Positions 45,108 through 55,690 are shown, counted from the stretch's first letter. The stretch: 64,000 nucleotides of DNA from Hyphomonas sp. (GCA_013791775.1 VMTE01000036.1:62001-126000), one strand, 5' to 3'. The notes: generated from the sequence alone by a model not told the origin. Made by a program: numbers and translations.

Positions 45108-45974
45108 ATGACAACCCGGCAATCTCTGCTTTTTGTTTTCGGACTTGGCTATAGTGCCTTGCAGCTGTCGGCGCGGCTCAAACCTGCCGGCTGGGCGGTT
45201 GCCGGTACCGTGCGGACACCGGCCAAAGCGGCCGGGCTTCAGGCGCAGGGGATTGATGCACAAGTATGGGCGGGGGAGGGCGCGCCGCGCGTTCCGCCCG
45301 GGGCGCACTGGCTGGTCACCCTGCCACCGGACCGCATGGGTTGCCCTGGGGCGCGGGCCGCCGGGGCGGTTGCGAAGGATGCCGCGTCCATCACCTATCT
45401 TTCCACGACCGGCGTTTATGGCGACTTGAAAGGCGGCTGGGCGTTCGAAGGGTCGCCGCTCAATCCGGGCTCGCCGCGCGCGGCCGCACGCGTGCGGGCG
45501 GAAATCCAATGGCGCGGTGCCAGCGAAGGCCGTGCCCGGCTGGTGCGTCTTCCCGGCATCTATGGTCCAGGCCGGTCACCGTTTGATCGCCTTCGGGACG
45601 GTACGGCGCAGCGCGTGATCAAGCCCGGACAGGTCTTTTCGCGCGTGCATGTCGATGACATCGCCGGCGGACTGGCCGCCTTGCTGTCGCAGCCGGCGGC
45701 CAGCGGTGTATTCCATCTCTGCGATGACCTTCCGGCGCCGCCCCAGGATGTGACGGCTTTTGCCGCCCGGCTGCTCGGTCTTCCGGTTCCGCCGGATGTT
45801 GCGATCGGCGAGGCGGGTCTCAGCGAGATGGCGCTCAGCTTCTATGCCGAGTGCAAACGCGTCTCCAATGCCCGCGCAAAAGCCGCGCTCGGTTGGCGCC
45901 CGGAATATCCGACCTACCGGGAGGGCCTGGCCGCCATTCTCGACGCGGAAGGAACACAACGGTCCGGCACGTAA
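45108..45974 (+). CDS. NAD(P)-dependent epimerase/dehydratase-like protein (YeeZ-like)
   Basis: A 288-residue extended-SDR-like protein with the nucleotide-binding start FVFGLGYSALQLSARL, the segment YLSTTGVYGDLKGGW in which Tyr is in the catalytic strand region, and VHVDDIAGGLAALL. It resembles the YeeZ/SDR_a5 group, whose substrates are unknown. The ATG at 45108 begins the Rossmann domain directly; upstream frame sequence is not conserved. Confidence 0.78.
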   Translation: MTTRQSLLFVFGLGYSALQLSARLKPAGWAVAGTVRTPAKAAGLQAQGIDAQVWAGEGAPRVPPGAHWLVTLPPDRMGCPGARAAGAVAKDAASITYLSTTGVYGDLKGGWAFEGSPLNPGSPRAAARVRAEIQWRGASEGRARLVRLPGIYGPGRSPFDRLRDGTAQRVIKPGQVFSRVHVDDIAGGLAALLSQPAASGVFHLCDDLPAPPQDVTAFAARLLGLPVPPDVAIGEAGLSEMALSFYAECKRVSNARAKAALGWRPEYPTYREGLAAILDAEGTQRSGT

Positions 45975-46069
45975 TCTCCTTGATTGTTCTTGCTTCCGCC
46001 GGATTCGCGCCCCGTTGGCGCCGCCCGGTTCCTGTGTAAGAGTTAATGCAGAGTAGGGAGGACGTGTTC

Positions 46070-49000
46070 ATGTCGGGATTGGTTCGTGGCCGGTCGTGGG
46101 GCTTGCGTGCATTGGCAGCCGCAGCTTTCTTGTTTGTCGCCGCCTGCGGCGGATCGCAAACGACACGCGAACCGGGTGAGGATGCCGACGCCCAGGTCCT
46201 CGTCGAACGCTCCCCGGCCGACGAAGTCGCCGCCCGCAAACGCGAAGAAGCCCGCCAGCGGGCCCGTGAGGCCGCTGAAACCGAATTTTCCTACTTCCGC
46301 TACCGCATCGACACCTCCACCGAACAACCGCTCGCCTGTTTCGTCTTCTCTGCCGCGCTTGATCCGAAAACGGACTATTCGCCCTATGTCGAATTCCGTC
46401 CTGCCTTCCGGGCGGCTTTGTCGGTTGAAGGCCGCGAGCTGTGTGTTGGCGGCCTGACCTTCGGCACCACGCGTACCGCCACCATTCTCGCCGGCCTGCC
46501 GGCCGCAGACGGGCGTACTCTGAAGCGCGCCGAAACCGTTCCGGTCGACTTTGCCGACCGCCCCCCCTTCGTTGGCTTCAAGGGCACCGGCGTCATCCTG
46601 CCGCGCGAGAATGCCGATGGCCTGCCCATCGAAACCGTCAACGTGGACAAGGTCCGCGTTGTCGTCAGCCGCATCAACGACCGGGCGCTGGTGTTCAAGA
46701 ACATCAATGCCGGCACGACCACGGGCCAAGGCCAATGGTCCTGGATGTGGGGGCCGGATTCGCCGGAGGACGTCGCCGAAGAATTGTTCACCGGCACGAT
46801 GGATGTGGCCAACACGGCGAATGCGCCCGTCATCACGGTCTTTCCCTTGCAGGATGTCGTCGGCCCGATGAAGCCGGGCGCCTATTTCGTCAGCATCACC
46901 GACGCCGCCGAACTTGGAGACAATGAAGGCCCGCCGGCTTCGTCCGGGCGCTGGATCCTGCTCACCGATCTCGCGCTGACCGCCTATCGCGGCGAGAACG
47001 GGCTTGATGTCACCTTGCGCTCGCTGAGGGACGGCAAGATCGTCAAGGGCGCGACCGTCCAGTTGCTCGCCGCCAACAACGCCGTGCTCGCCGAAGCCGA
47101 GCCCAACGACCAGGGCCGCGTGACGTTCGATGCGCCCCTGATGAACGGGCAGGGGACCATGGCCCCGCGCCTCGTGCTCGCCACAGCCGCGAATGGCGAA
47201 CTGGCCGCGCTGGATCTTGCCCGCGCGCCGGTTGATCTCTCGGAAGACGAAGTCGGCGGGCGCCGCACGCCCGGCCCGGTCGATGCCTATGTCTACACCG
47301 ACCGCGGCATCTACCGGCCCGGCGAAAGCGTCGAACTGACGGCCCTGCTGCGCGACCGTGCCGGCCGTCAGGTCTCGGGCCGCAATGGCCATCTGATCAT
47401 CTACCGCCCGAACGGCCTCGTGGCCTCCAAGACCCGCTTCACAGATCCGAAGCCCGGTGCCGTCCTGTCAACATTTGCCCTGCCACGCGGCGCGTCGCGC
47501 GGCGAATGGCGCGCCAGCATCGAAATCGACGGCATTTCCGCGCCCGCCGGCGAGGTGCGCTTCGCGGTCGAGGATTTCGTCCCGCAGCGTATCGCGGTGG
47601 ATATCACGGCTGATGAGACCCGGCCGCTGAAAGCCGGCGGCGTGCGCGATGTCGAGATCGCCTCGCGCTTCCTCTACGGGGCGCCCGGCGCGGGCCTGAC
47701 GGTGAAAGCCGAAGCCCGCCTCGAAGCTGACCCGTCACCCTTCAAGGCGTTCAAGGGCTTCACGTATGGCCGCCATGACCAGACCTTCGAGGAGCAGATC
47801 CTCGAATTCGATGACACGACCACCGATGGATCCGGCAAGGCCGTGGTCCGCCTCGCGCCGGGCACGGCGGGCTCGAATTCCGGCCTGCCGCTCCGCCTCA
47901 ACACGGTGGTCAGTGTGCTCGAGCCAGGCGGCCGCGCCGTCGCCGAAAGCGTCCGCGTGCCGTATCGCCCGGAAGCGCTCTATGTCGGCATCAAGCCGGC
48001 CTTCGAATCGAGCGTGGAAGAGGGCGGCGAAGCCAAGTTTGAAGTCGTCGCCATCAATGCCGACGGCCAAGCCGTGGCCCAGCGCCTGAGCTGGAAAGTC
48101 CTCGCCATCGACTACCACTACGACTGGTACCGCGACGGCGAACAGTGGACCTGGCGCCGGTCGCGCACGGTCACGAAGGTCAACGAAGGTGTACTGAATA
48201 CACCCGCCGGCGGTGTCGGAGAAATCAAGGCGCCCGGTCTCGACTGGGGCAGCCATGAACTCGTCATCGAGGGCCAGGGCGCGCTGGCCAGCGTCGGCTC
48301 CAGCACGTCCTTCTATGTCGGCTGGGGCGGCTGGACGAGCGAGGACGGCACCGAAGCGCCGGACCGCGTGAAGGTCGTCGCCTCAGAGAAGTCCCCGAAA
48401 GCCGGCCAGAATGCCGAACTGACGATCGTCCCGCCGTATGACGGCCAGGCTCAGATCGTGGTCGCAACCGACCGTGTGCTGACGGTCCAGAACATTGCGG
48501 TTGCGGCCAAGGGCACCAAGATCACGCTGCCGGTCACGGCAGAATGGGGCGAAGGCGCCTATGTCATGGTCACGGTCTATTCCGGCCGCGACCCGGTCCT
48601 GCAGGCAAAGCCCCGCCGGGCGGTCGGCATTGCGCATGTTCCGGTGGACATGGCCTCGCGCACCTTCAAGGTGTCGATGGACGCGCCGGACATCGCACGC
48701 CCCCTCACCGAGCAAACGGTCGAGGTGAAGATCGAAGGCGGCCCGAAAGAGCCGGTCTTCCTCACCCTCGCGGCGGTCGATGAGGGCATCCTGCAGCTGA
48801 CCAAGTTCAAGTCGCCGGATCCCGTCGCCCACTACTTTGGCCGCAAGGCGCTCGGCGTCGAGCTGCACGATGACTATGGCCGCCTGCTCGATCCGAACAT
48901 GGGCCTGCCGGCGGAAGTCCGGGTCGGCGGCGACCAGCTCGGCGGCGAAGGCCTGACAGTCGTGCCGACGAAGTCGGTCGTCCTCTTCTCGGGACTGGTC

Positions 49001-51064
49001 GAGGTCGGCCGCAACGGCAAGGTCAAGATTCCGCTCGCTCTGCCGGAGTTCAATGGCGAGCTGCGCCTGATGGCCGTGGCTTGGTCGCAGACCGGGCTGG
49101 GCTCGGCCGAGCAGAAGATGAAGGTGCGCGACCGTGCGCCGTCTGACCTCGTGATGCCCCGCTTCCTCGCCCCGGGCGACGATGCTGTCATCACGGCGTC
49201 AATCGACAACGTCGAACTTGCGGCGGGTCAGTTCACCGCGAAGGTGGCCGGCGGCCAGCAGGTCAGCGTTGCCGAAGCGATGATGACCCGTACCCTCACC
49301 CAAGGTCAGCGCGCCGACATTCCGGTGCGTGTCTCGGCCCGGAGCGAAGGCATCTCGCCTTTGCGTCTCGAAGTGTCCGGTCCGGACCGCTACTCGGTCA
49401 CCCGGTCCTACGAGATCCAGACCCGCTCACCTTACCTGCCGGAGTCCCGCGCCACCACGCAGCTGATGCGGCCGGGCGATGCCTTCAGTGTCGGCAAGGA
49501 CCTGCTCACGGGTTATGTGCCGGGTTCGGTCGATGTGGCCGTCGGTTTCTCGCCGATCCCGGTGGATCCCGCCACGCTCTACGCCTCGCTCGACCGTTAC
49601 CCCTATGGCTGCACCGAGCAGATCAGCAGCCGGGCCCTGCCGCTTCTTTATGCCGAGCAGCTGGTGTCGATGGGCGCGCGCGGCGCGCGTGACAACGCCC
49701 GCGACAAGGTGCAGGTGGCGCTCAACACCGTTCTCAACCGTCAGGGTGCGGATGGTGCGTTCGGCCTGTGGCGGGAAGGGGATGGCTATGCCACGCCCTG
49801 GCTCGGCGCGTATGCGACCGACTTCGTCTACCGTGCCAAGCAGGCCGGGTACTCGGTGCCGGATGAAGCGCTGACGCGGGCTTACGGCGCGCTTCGCAGC
49901 GTCGCCAGCGGTGATGCCTGGCGGGTCTATGGGTACGACACGGATGTTTATGAAGGTCCGTACTCGTCCGATTCCCAGCGGCAGATGATGTACCGCTCTT
50001 CGGCGTTTGCACTCTACGTTCTGGCCAAGGCCGGCCAGGCGGACATTTCCCGCCTGCGCTATGTGCACGACCGCGAACTCGACAGCATCGACAGCCCGCT
50101 GGCCCGTGCCCATATCGGCGCCGGACTGGCCTATCTCGGTGACCGGGCCCGCGCGGCGTCAGCCTTCAAGTCTGCCGAATCCAAGCTCGGCTACAAGAAT
50201 TCCGGCGACTATTACCAGACGCCGCTGCGGGACCTTGCGGGTTTGCTCGCCCTCGCGGCGGAAGCCCAGCTGCCGGATACGGTGGCGCGCCTCGCCACCC
50301 GTCTCGGCAAGGATGTTCCCGAAGCGTCCAACCTGACCACGCAGGAGAAGTCCTACATGCTGCAAGCCGTCAACGCCCTCACACAAGGCGAAGACACGCT
50401 GCAGGTGGGCGTCACCGGCCTCGGCGCCGGCAATGACAACCAGCGCCAGTACATGTTGAGCGAAGCGCAGGCCGCCAGCGGCGTCAGCTTCAAGCTCAAC
50501 GCCAAGGCGCCGGTCTTCCGCACCGTGCTCGTCAGCGGCGCCCCCTCGTCCGCGCCGCCGACCGTGTCGTCGAAACTGACGGCCGAAAAGCAGTTCTACA
50601 CGATGACCGGCACACCGGTGAAACTCGACCAGGTCCGTCAGGGCGACAAGTTTGTCGTCGGCCTCACGATCACGCCGGAAGAGCGCCGGCTCAACCCCGT
50701 GATCGTCGCCGATCTCCTGCCGGCCGGCTTCGAGATCGAGACGGTCCTGCGGGTCGCGGATGCCCGGATCGTCGAGTATGACTGGACGACCGGCAACGAC
50801 AAGGTCCGGGCCGGCGCGTTCGATTTCCTCGGCGAGATCACGCAGGCTCAGACGGCGCAGGCGCAGGATGACCGGTTCGTCGCCGCCGTGGACGTCTATG
50901 ACCAGCCGGTCACGCTGGCCTATGTCGTGCGCGCGGTCACACCCGGCAGCTTCGCGATGCCCGGCGTGGTGGCGGAAGACATGTACCGGCCGGAAGTCTT
51001 CGGACGCTCGGCGCCGGGCCGTGTCACCATCCTCGCCGCGCAGGGCGCCGCCGGCGGAAAATAG
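46070..51064 (+). CDS. Bacterial alpha-2-macroglobulin (YfaS type) lipoprotein
   Basis: A 1664-residue protein. The signal peptide ends in the lipobox VAAC (C26). MG-like beta domains fill most of the first half, and the thioester motif G-C1181-T-E-Q1184 is intact, followed by an alpha-helical thioester domain and a C-terminal MG10-like domain. Bacterial alpha-2-macroglobulins trap proteases in the periplasm through the Cys-Gln thioester. The downstream pbpC, 12 bp away, is the classic partner that repairs peptidoglycan. GGGAGG 8 bp before ATG 46070 supports this start over the ATG at 46046. Confidence 0.94.
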   Translation: MSGLVRGRSWGLRALAAAAFLFVAACGGSQTTREPGEDADAQVLVERSPADEVAARKREEARQRAREAAETEFSYFRYRIDTSTEQPLACFVFSAALDPKTDYSPYVEFRPAFRAALSVEGRELCVGGLTFGTTRTATILAGLPAADGRTLKRAETVPVDFADRPPFVGFKGTGVILPRENADGLPIETVNVDKVRVVVSRINDRALVFKNINAGTTTGQGQWSWMWGPDSPEDVAEELFTGTMDVANTANAPVITVFPLQDVVGPMKPGAYFVSITDAAELGDNEGPPASSGRWILLTDLALTAYRGENGLDVTLRSLRDGKIVKGATVQLLAANNAVLAEAEPNDQGRVTFDAPLMNGQGTMAPRLVLATAANGELAALDLARAPVDLSEDEVGGRRTPGPVDAYVYTDRGIYRPGESVELTALLRDRAGRQVSGRNGHLIIYRPNGLVASKTRFTDPKPGAVLSTFALPRGASRGEWRASIEIDGISAPAGEVRFAVEDFVPQRIAVDITADETRPLKAGGVRDVEIASRFLYGAPGAGLTVKAEARLEADPSPFKAFKGFTYGRHDQTFEEQILEFDDTTTDGSGKAVVRLAPGTAGSNSGLPLRLNTVVSVLEPGGRAVAESVRVPYRPEALYVGIKPAFESSVEEGGEAKFEVVAINADGQAVAQRLSWKVLAIDYHYDWYRDGEQWTWRRSRTVTKVNEGVLNTPAGGVGEIKAPGLDWGSHELVIEGQGALASVGSSTSFYVGWGGWTSEDGTEAPDRVKVVASEKSPKAGQNAELTIVPPYDGQAQIVVATDRVLTVQNIAVAAKGTKITLPVTAEWGEGAYVMVTVYSGRDPVLQAKPRRAVGIAHVPVDMASRTFKVSMDAPDIARPLTEQTVEVKIEGGPKEPVFLTLAAVDEGILQLTKFKSPDPVAHYFGRKALGVELHDDYGRLLDPNMGLPAEVRVGGDQLGGEGLTVVPTKSVVLFSGLVEVGRNGKVKIPLALPEFNGELRLMAVAWSQTGLGSAEQKMKVRDRAPSDLVMPRFLAPGDDAVITASIDNVELAAGQFTAKVAGGQQVSVAEAMMTRTLTQGQRADIPVRVSARSEGISPLRLEVSGPDRYSVTRSYEIQTRSPYLPESRATTQLMRPGDAFSVGKDLLTGYVPGSVDVAVGFSPIPVDPATLYASLDRYPYGCTEQISSRALPLLYAEQLVSMGARGARDNARDKVQVALNTVLNRQGADGAFGLWREGDGYATPWLGAYATDFVYRAKQAGYSVPDEALTRAYGALRSVASGDAWRVYGYDTDVYEGPYSSDSQRQMMYRSSAFALYVLAKAGQADISRLRYVHDRELDSIDSPLARAHIGAGLAYLGDRARAASAFKSAESKLGYKNSGDYYQTPLRDLAGLLALAAEAQLPDTVARLATRLGKDVPEASNLTTQEKSYMLQAVNALTQGEDTLQVGVTGLGAGNDNQRQYMLSEAQAASGVSFKLNAKAPVFRTVLVSGAPSSAPPTVSSKLTAEKQFYTMTGTPVKLDQVRQGDKFVVGLTITPEERRLNPVIVADLLPAGFEIETVLRVADARIVEYDWTTGNDKVRAGAFDFLGEITQAQTAQAQDDRFVAAVDVYDQPVTLAYVVRAVTPGSFAMPGVVAEDMYRPEVFGRSAPGRVTILAAQGAAGGK

Positions 51065-51076
51065 GGGACCAGCGCC

Positions 51077-53197
51077 GTGCGTCTGGCCGGATACGGGGCC
51101 AAGTACTGGGCCAGGCTCAAATCCGTCACCGGATCTGTTGTCTGGCCGCGCCGTCTGCTCGCTGGTCTTCTGGCTTGCCTCGCGGCGGTGCTGATCCTCG
51201 ACGTGGTCTTTCCGCCGCCGCTGACCCGGGCGCACGTCAACTCAGTGCTGGTGACCGACCGGCTCGGAAAGCCGCTCCGGGCCTTCTCCGCACCGGACGG
51301 CCGCTGGCGCTTCGCCGTGCGCCTCGAGGAGATCGACCCGGCGTTCATCGACGCGCTGGTGCGGGTTGAGGACAAGCGCTTCTGGTCGCATCACGGCACC
51401 GACTGGTCCGGCATGATGCGCGCCGTCATAGACGGCGCAGCGGCAGGCCGTGTTGTTTCGGGCGGCTCCACGATCACCATGCAGACGGCGCGGATGCTGG
51501 AGCCGCGTAGCCGCAATGTCGGCTCGAAGCTGATCGAGATGTGGCGCGCCAACCAGCTCGAGCGTCGCTTCACCAAACCGGAAATCCTCGAGCTCTACCT
51601 CACCCTCACGCCCTACGGCGGCAACCTTGAAGGCGTGCGCGCGGCCAGCTGGAGCTATTTCGGCCACGAGGCGGACCGTCTGTCCTCGGACGAAATTGCG
51701 CTGCTCATCGCCCTGCCGCAATCGCCTGAAGTGCGCCGTCCGGACCGCCGGCCTGCTCAGGCGAAGGCGGCGCGGGACTGGGTGGCCACCAAGCTCGCCC
51801 GGTACGGCGTTTTCCTGGCCAGCGAGGCCGAGGAAGTCGCGGCGCTGCCCGTGCCGCCGCGCCGGCTCGATTTTCCGGGCCGCGCCTGGCACGGCGCGGA
51901 CGCAGCCCTGTCCAGCGGCCCGCGCGAAGACGTCCGGTCAACCCTCGATGCCAGCCTGCAGGCGGAACTGGAGCGGATTGCGCTGACACGCGCCGAAACG
52001 GAAGGCGCCGACGTGCAGGTCTCTGCCATCGTGGTGCACATTCCCACCCGCGCGGTGCGCGCGCTCGTGGGCTCGGCTTCGCGTGACCGGGCTGGCGGCT
52101 GGATCGACCTGACGAACCGCGCACGCTCGCCCGGTTCCACGCTCAAGCCCTTCATCTACGGCCTCGCCTTCGATGACGGCATCGCCTCGCCGGATACCCG
52201 TGTCGAAGACGTGCCGCGCACCTTCGCCGGCTACCAGCCCGAAAACTTCGACCGGATGTTCCGGGGCGACGTGCGCATTTCGGACGCGCTCCAGCATTCG
52301 CTGAACATCCCGGCCGTGCTGATGCTCGAACGGATCGGCGCGGAGCGCTTCTCGGCCCAGCTCGCCATGGCAGGCGCGCGTCCGCGTTTTACCGGCGGGG
52401 GCAGTCACGCAGCTGGTCTGGCGCTCGCGCTGGGCGGCGCAGGCCTCACGGCGCGAGAACTTGCCATCCTCTATGCAGCGCTAGGGGACGGTGGCGTCGC
52501 CAAGCCGCTGGTCTGGCGGGCCGATGAAGAACGCGCCAGCTACGAGGATCCGGGCCGCCGCCTGATGGGCGAGGCGAGCGCTGCCGAGATCCTGCAGATC
52601 CTTCAGGGGTCGCCTGCGCCGGCCGGACGGATGCCCGGCAGCCTGACGCGCGACGCCCCGCAGATCGCCTTCAAGACCGGCACGTCCTATGGCTTCCGGG
52701 ACGCCTGGGCCGCCGCTGTTTCGGGCGACCATGCGATCATCGTCTGGATCGGCCGCGCCGACGGCGCGCCGCGTACCGGTGTCACCGGACGCGACAGCGC
52801 GCTGCCCGTCCTGTTCGAGATGGCCGACCGCGTGTCGCACCACTTGCGTGACGACGGCGAATCCCGCGCCCGACTGACCACCGAGCCGCTCCGGAAAGCC
52901 AAGGGCGCGCAGCGCAATCTCTCGAAAGACCGGCCGCCGGAAATCCTGTTTCCGCCCGAGGGGGCCGAACTCTGGGCCGGTCCTGTCAACGGCAAGCCGG
53001 GGCGGCCTTTCGTGCTCGCCGGACGGGGGCAGGGCGCCCTCAGCTGGTTTGTGGACGGAACGCCCACCGACCGGGACGATGCGGGCGCGCCGATCTGGCA
53101 GCCCCGCCAGCCCGGATTCTACCAGGTCACTGCGGTCGATCCGGAAGGGCGGGCCACACGCGTAAGAGTCCGCGTACTGACTGAAGACCCTGCTTAG
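51077..53197 (+). CDS. pbpC: PBP1C, bifunctional penicillin-binding protein
   Basis: A 706-residue class A PBP with an N-terminal anchor (about residues 27-45), a GT51 glycosyltransferase domain with E98 in RVEDKRFWSHHGTDW, a transpeptidase domain with S354-T-L-K357, SLN and KTGTSYGFRD, and the C-terminal BiPBP_C domain (about 600-705) that defines PBP1C. GTG start at 51077. It is coupled to the alpha-2-macroglobulin gene, suggesting a joint defence and repair role in the periplasm. Confidence 0.94.
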   Translation: MRLAGYGAKYWARLKSVTGSVVWPRRLLAGLLACLAAVLILDVVFPPPLTRAHVNSVLVTDRLGKPLRAFSAPDGRWRFAVRLEEIDPAFIDALVRVEDKRFWSHHGTDWSGMMRAVIDGAAAGRVVSGGSTITMQTARMLEPRSRNVGSKLIEMWRANQLERRFTKPEILELYLTLTPYGGNLEGVRAASWSYFGHEADRLSSDEIALLIALPQSPEVRRPDRRPAQAKAARDWVATKLARYGVFLASEAEEVAALPVPPRRLDFPGRAWHGADAALSSGPREDVRSTLDASLQAELERIALTRAETEGADVQVSAIVVHIPTRAVRALVGSASRDRAGGWIDLTNRARSPGSTLKPFIYGLAFDDGIASPDTRVEDVPRTFAGYQPENFDRMFRGDVRISDALQHSLNIPAVLMLERIGAERFSAQLAMAGARPRFTGGGSHAAGLALALGGAGLTARELAILYAALGDGGVAKPLVWRADEERASYEDPGRRLMGEASAAEILQILQGSPAPAGRMPGSLTRDAPQIAFKTGTSYGFRDAWAAAVSGDHAIIVWIGRADGAPRTGVTGRDSALPVLFEMADRVSHHLRDDGESRARLTTEPLRKAKGAQRNLSKDRPPEILFPPEGAELWAGPVNGKPGRPFVLAGRGQGALSWFVDGTPTDRDDAGAPIWQPRQPGFYQVTAVDPEGRATRVRVRVLTEDPA

Positions 53198-53335
53198 CGG
53201 TGTATTTCGGTCACATAGGCGTGACATTTGCGCAATCTCTGCCCTCCGGGACTTCTTTCCTCCCCCATCCGCAACTATTTCGCCATACGAACATTGTAGT
53301 TTGTTTCGTTCCGAGTGTGAAAGTAACGCGTGTCG

Positions 53336-53974
53336 ATGAAAAACCCTGCCATCGTGATTGCCCTGACCGCCGGCCTTATGGCCAGCGGCCTCGCATTCTT
53401 CTCCAGCGCGGGGGCGGAAGACCGTCGTTATGACGATCCGCCGGCGCGCGTGGCAACGGCGGTGTTTGCCGGCGGGTGTTTCTGGTGCGTCGAAGCCGAT
53501 TTCGACAAGGTTGACGGTGTGATCGAGACGGTGTCCGGCTACACCGGCGGCGCGGTCGAAGACCCCACCTACAAACAGGTGACGCAGGGGACTACCGGCC
53601 ACTACGAGGCGGTGAAGGTCACCTACGATCCGTCTGAAGTCTCTTACGACGAACTCGCCGCTTACTTCATCCGGCACATCGACCCCACCGACGCCACCGG
53701 CCAGTTCTGCGACAAGGGCACGAGCTACCGGTCTGCCATCTTCGTGTCCGGCACGGGTGAGCGCCAGTCTGCCGAACTTGCCCTGACCGCAGCAGAAACG
53801 ACGCTGGGACAGGACGTCGCCACGCAGATCCTTCCGGCCGCCACCTTCTGGCCGGCCGAGGACTACCATCAGGATTATCACATCCGCAGCGCCGTGAAGT
53901 ATGACTTCTACCGGTCCGCCTGCGGCCGGGATGTCCGCATCGAGGAACTCTGGGGCAAAGCCAAGGGGTCCTGA
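53336..53974 (+). CDS. msrA: Exported MsrA, peptide methionine-S-sulfoxide reductase
   Basis: A 212-residue MsrA with the catalytic motif GGC48FWC and the conserved HYEAVKVTYDP and YHQDYH segments. Downstream cysteines (FCDKG, SACGRD) may resolve the disulfide. Residues 1-27 form a signal peptide, so it should repair oxidised methionines in the periplasm. An in-frame GTG at 53330 is also possible. No MsrB domain is fused. Confidence 0.92.
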   Translation: MKNPAIVIALTAGLMASGLAFFSSAGAEDRRYDDPPARVATAVFAGGCFWCVEADFDKVDGVIETVSGYTGGAVEDPTYKQVTQGTTGHYEAVKVTYDPSEVSYDELAAYFIRHIDPTDATGQFCDKGTSYRSAIFVSGTGERQSAELALTAAETTLGQDVATQILPAATFWPAEDYHQDYHIRSAVKYDFYRSACGRDVRIEELWGKAKGS

Positions 53975-53995
53975 TCCCGGCTGGTCTGAGGCGGC

Positions 53996-55555
53996 TTAGT
54001 CCTTCGCGGGGCAGGGCGGCTCGGCAAACTCTTTCTGTCCATCGAACCGGGCTTCCCAGTCCGCAGTCCGCTCCGGCGGGTTGTAATCGCTGGCGATGTA
54101 GAGCTGGAACACACGGGTGATCGGGCAGCCATTGCCCCGCACGCCGAGCGGAATGCGGATCTGGCCCGCCGGTTCGAATGTTCCAAAATCGCTGCGCAGG
54201 CGCGGGCGCATGCCCGGATGGAGCGAAGCCACCAGCACGCGGCCCGCCGCAGCGCCTTCGAGCGGCACACGTTCCGAGAAACTCTTCGGTCCCTGATAGC
54301 GCCGCCACGAGATCAGCGGCACACTCCGGCCGCGGCCGTAGAAGTCGAGGCCGTGCCAGGCTTCCCGCTCGTCGACCAGCACGGCCGTCGCGCCAACCCG
54401 TCCGGCTTCGGCGAACAATTGTTCTGCAGCCTGGTCCCATCCGCGCGTGCGTTTCAGGGCATTGTCGATGCCGAGCGCGCGGGTCTGCCCCACCGGAAGC
54501 ATCGGCACGACGAGGAAGAACAGTGCGATCAGGGCATTGGCCCCGATGCTGGCCCGGATCAGCGCGTGGCGGCTGGCAAACCAGCCCGCCACCAGCAGGC
54601 TTGCACCGGGATAGGCGGTGGCCGCCCAGTTGGCGTGGGCGCGTGACAACACGGCCTGTCCGAGAATGAAAACCAGCACCGGCACCACGAAACACAGCAG
54701 CCAGCGCGCCGGGGCCTTGTCGCCTGCAGCCGCCGTCCGCCACCCGGCGAGGCCGGCGGCCAGCAGTCCGAAACTGACCGGCCCGAAAACGCCCATCTGG
54801 TCTAGGATGAACGTGATCGCATTTTCAGGATGAAAGAGATCCCCGCCCAGATTGGCATTGTCCACCGTGTGGCCGACGGTCTGGAAGTCGTTGGCGGCGT
54901 TCCAGGCGAAATGTGGCGCCACCAGAAGCGCCATGACACCGGCGGCCAGGGCGCCGCCCCGAGATGCCACCGCCCGCCGCATCGGTGCATCGGCCAGACA
55001 GGCCAGCGCCAGCCCGATGAGGAAGTAGAGCATGGCGTATTTTGACAGAATGCCGAGGCCAAGTGCAGCACCGAGCGCCGCCGCCGTGGCGAGTCCGCCG
55101 CCTGCCCGAAGCCGCCACGCCAGGTAGAGCCCCGCGCACCAGAAAGGCATCAGCACGCCGTCGGTCGAAAGCACGCTCGATGACAGTGTCACGGCAGGCA
55201 TCAGCGCGTAGAGTAGCGCTGCATAAAGCCCTGTTTTTGCGGTAAACATCGCGCGGCCGGCCAGGAACAAAAAGCCGGCCGCCACGGTGTGGAGAAACGG
55301 CGCCGCGAGCCGCACCGCCCACTCGGTATCGCCGAACAGCGCAGTCATCGCGTGGATAATCCAGGCGATCATCGGTGGCTTGGAATAGTAGCCCCATGCC
55401 AGCTCCTGCGACCAGCGCCAGTACTGTGCTTCATCCGCATACAGATTGAGCGGTGAGGAGAGAATCGCGATGACCCGCAGAACCAGCAGCAGCGCCAGGA
55501 TCGCCAGCGTCAGACGAGCTTCAGGGCTTCGGGGCAGGAGGAGTGTGCGCGTCAT
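53996..55555 (-). CDS. GT39/ArnT-like membrane glycosyltransferase
   Basis: A 519-residue polytopic membrane protein of the dolichyl-phosphate-mannose-protein mannosyltransferase (PMT_2) family. The first periplasmic loop carries the conserved acidic pair in LYADEAQYWRWSQ, followed by about 11 helices and a C-terminal soluble domain. Members transfer sugars from polyprenyl phosphates to lipid A, proteins or other lipids; the acceptor here is unknown. I start at ATG 55555 (MTRTLLLPRS), just before the first helix; the longer frame to 55681 is cysteine-rich and non-conserved. Confidence 0.85.
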   Translation of the reverse strand: MTRTLLLPRSPEARLTLAILALLLVLRVIAILSSPLNLYADEAQYWRWSQELAWGYYSKPPMIAWIIHAMTALFGDTEWAVRLAAPFLHTVAAGFLFLAGRAMFTAKTGLYAALLYALMPAVTLSSSVLSTDGVLMPFWCAGLYLAWRLRAGGGLATAAALGAALGLGILSKYAMLYFLIGLALACLADAPMRRAVASRGGALAAGVMALLVAPHFAWNAANDFQTVGHTVDNANLGGDLFHPENAITFILDQMGVFGPVSFGLLAAGLAGWRTAAAGDKAPARWLLCFVVPVLVFILGQAVLSRAHANWAATAYPGASLLVAGWFASRHALIRASIGANALIALFFLVVPMLPVGQTRALGIDNALKRTRGWDQAAEQLFAEAGRVGATAVLVDEREAWHGLDFYGRGRSVPLISWRRYQGPKSFSERVPLEGAAAGRVLVASLHPGMRPRLRSDFGTFEPAGQIRIPLGVRGNGCPITRVFQLYIASDYNPPERTADWEARFDGQKEFAEPPCPAKD

Positions 55556-55674
55556 GACCGATTCGGGTTGAATGCGCCCCTTATGGCGGCGCGGCGCACA
55601 CAAATACAGCTCACAATTCAGCTTAATAGGGCAGAGTCTGCTCACGGGCGTGTCATTTTTGCATCGCAACGAAA

Positions 55675-55690
55675 AAACCACACGTGGTTT
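55675..55690. promoter_or_regulatory. 7-bp dyad in the GT39/TonB-receptor divergent region
   Basis: AAACCAC-AC-GTGGTTT, a perfect 7-bp inverted repeat with a 2-bp centre, 28 bp upstream of the Pho box. Possibly an operator for either divergent gene. Not matched to a known consensus. Confidence 0.35.
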
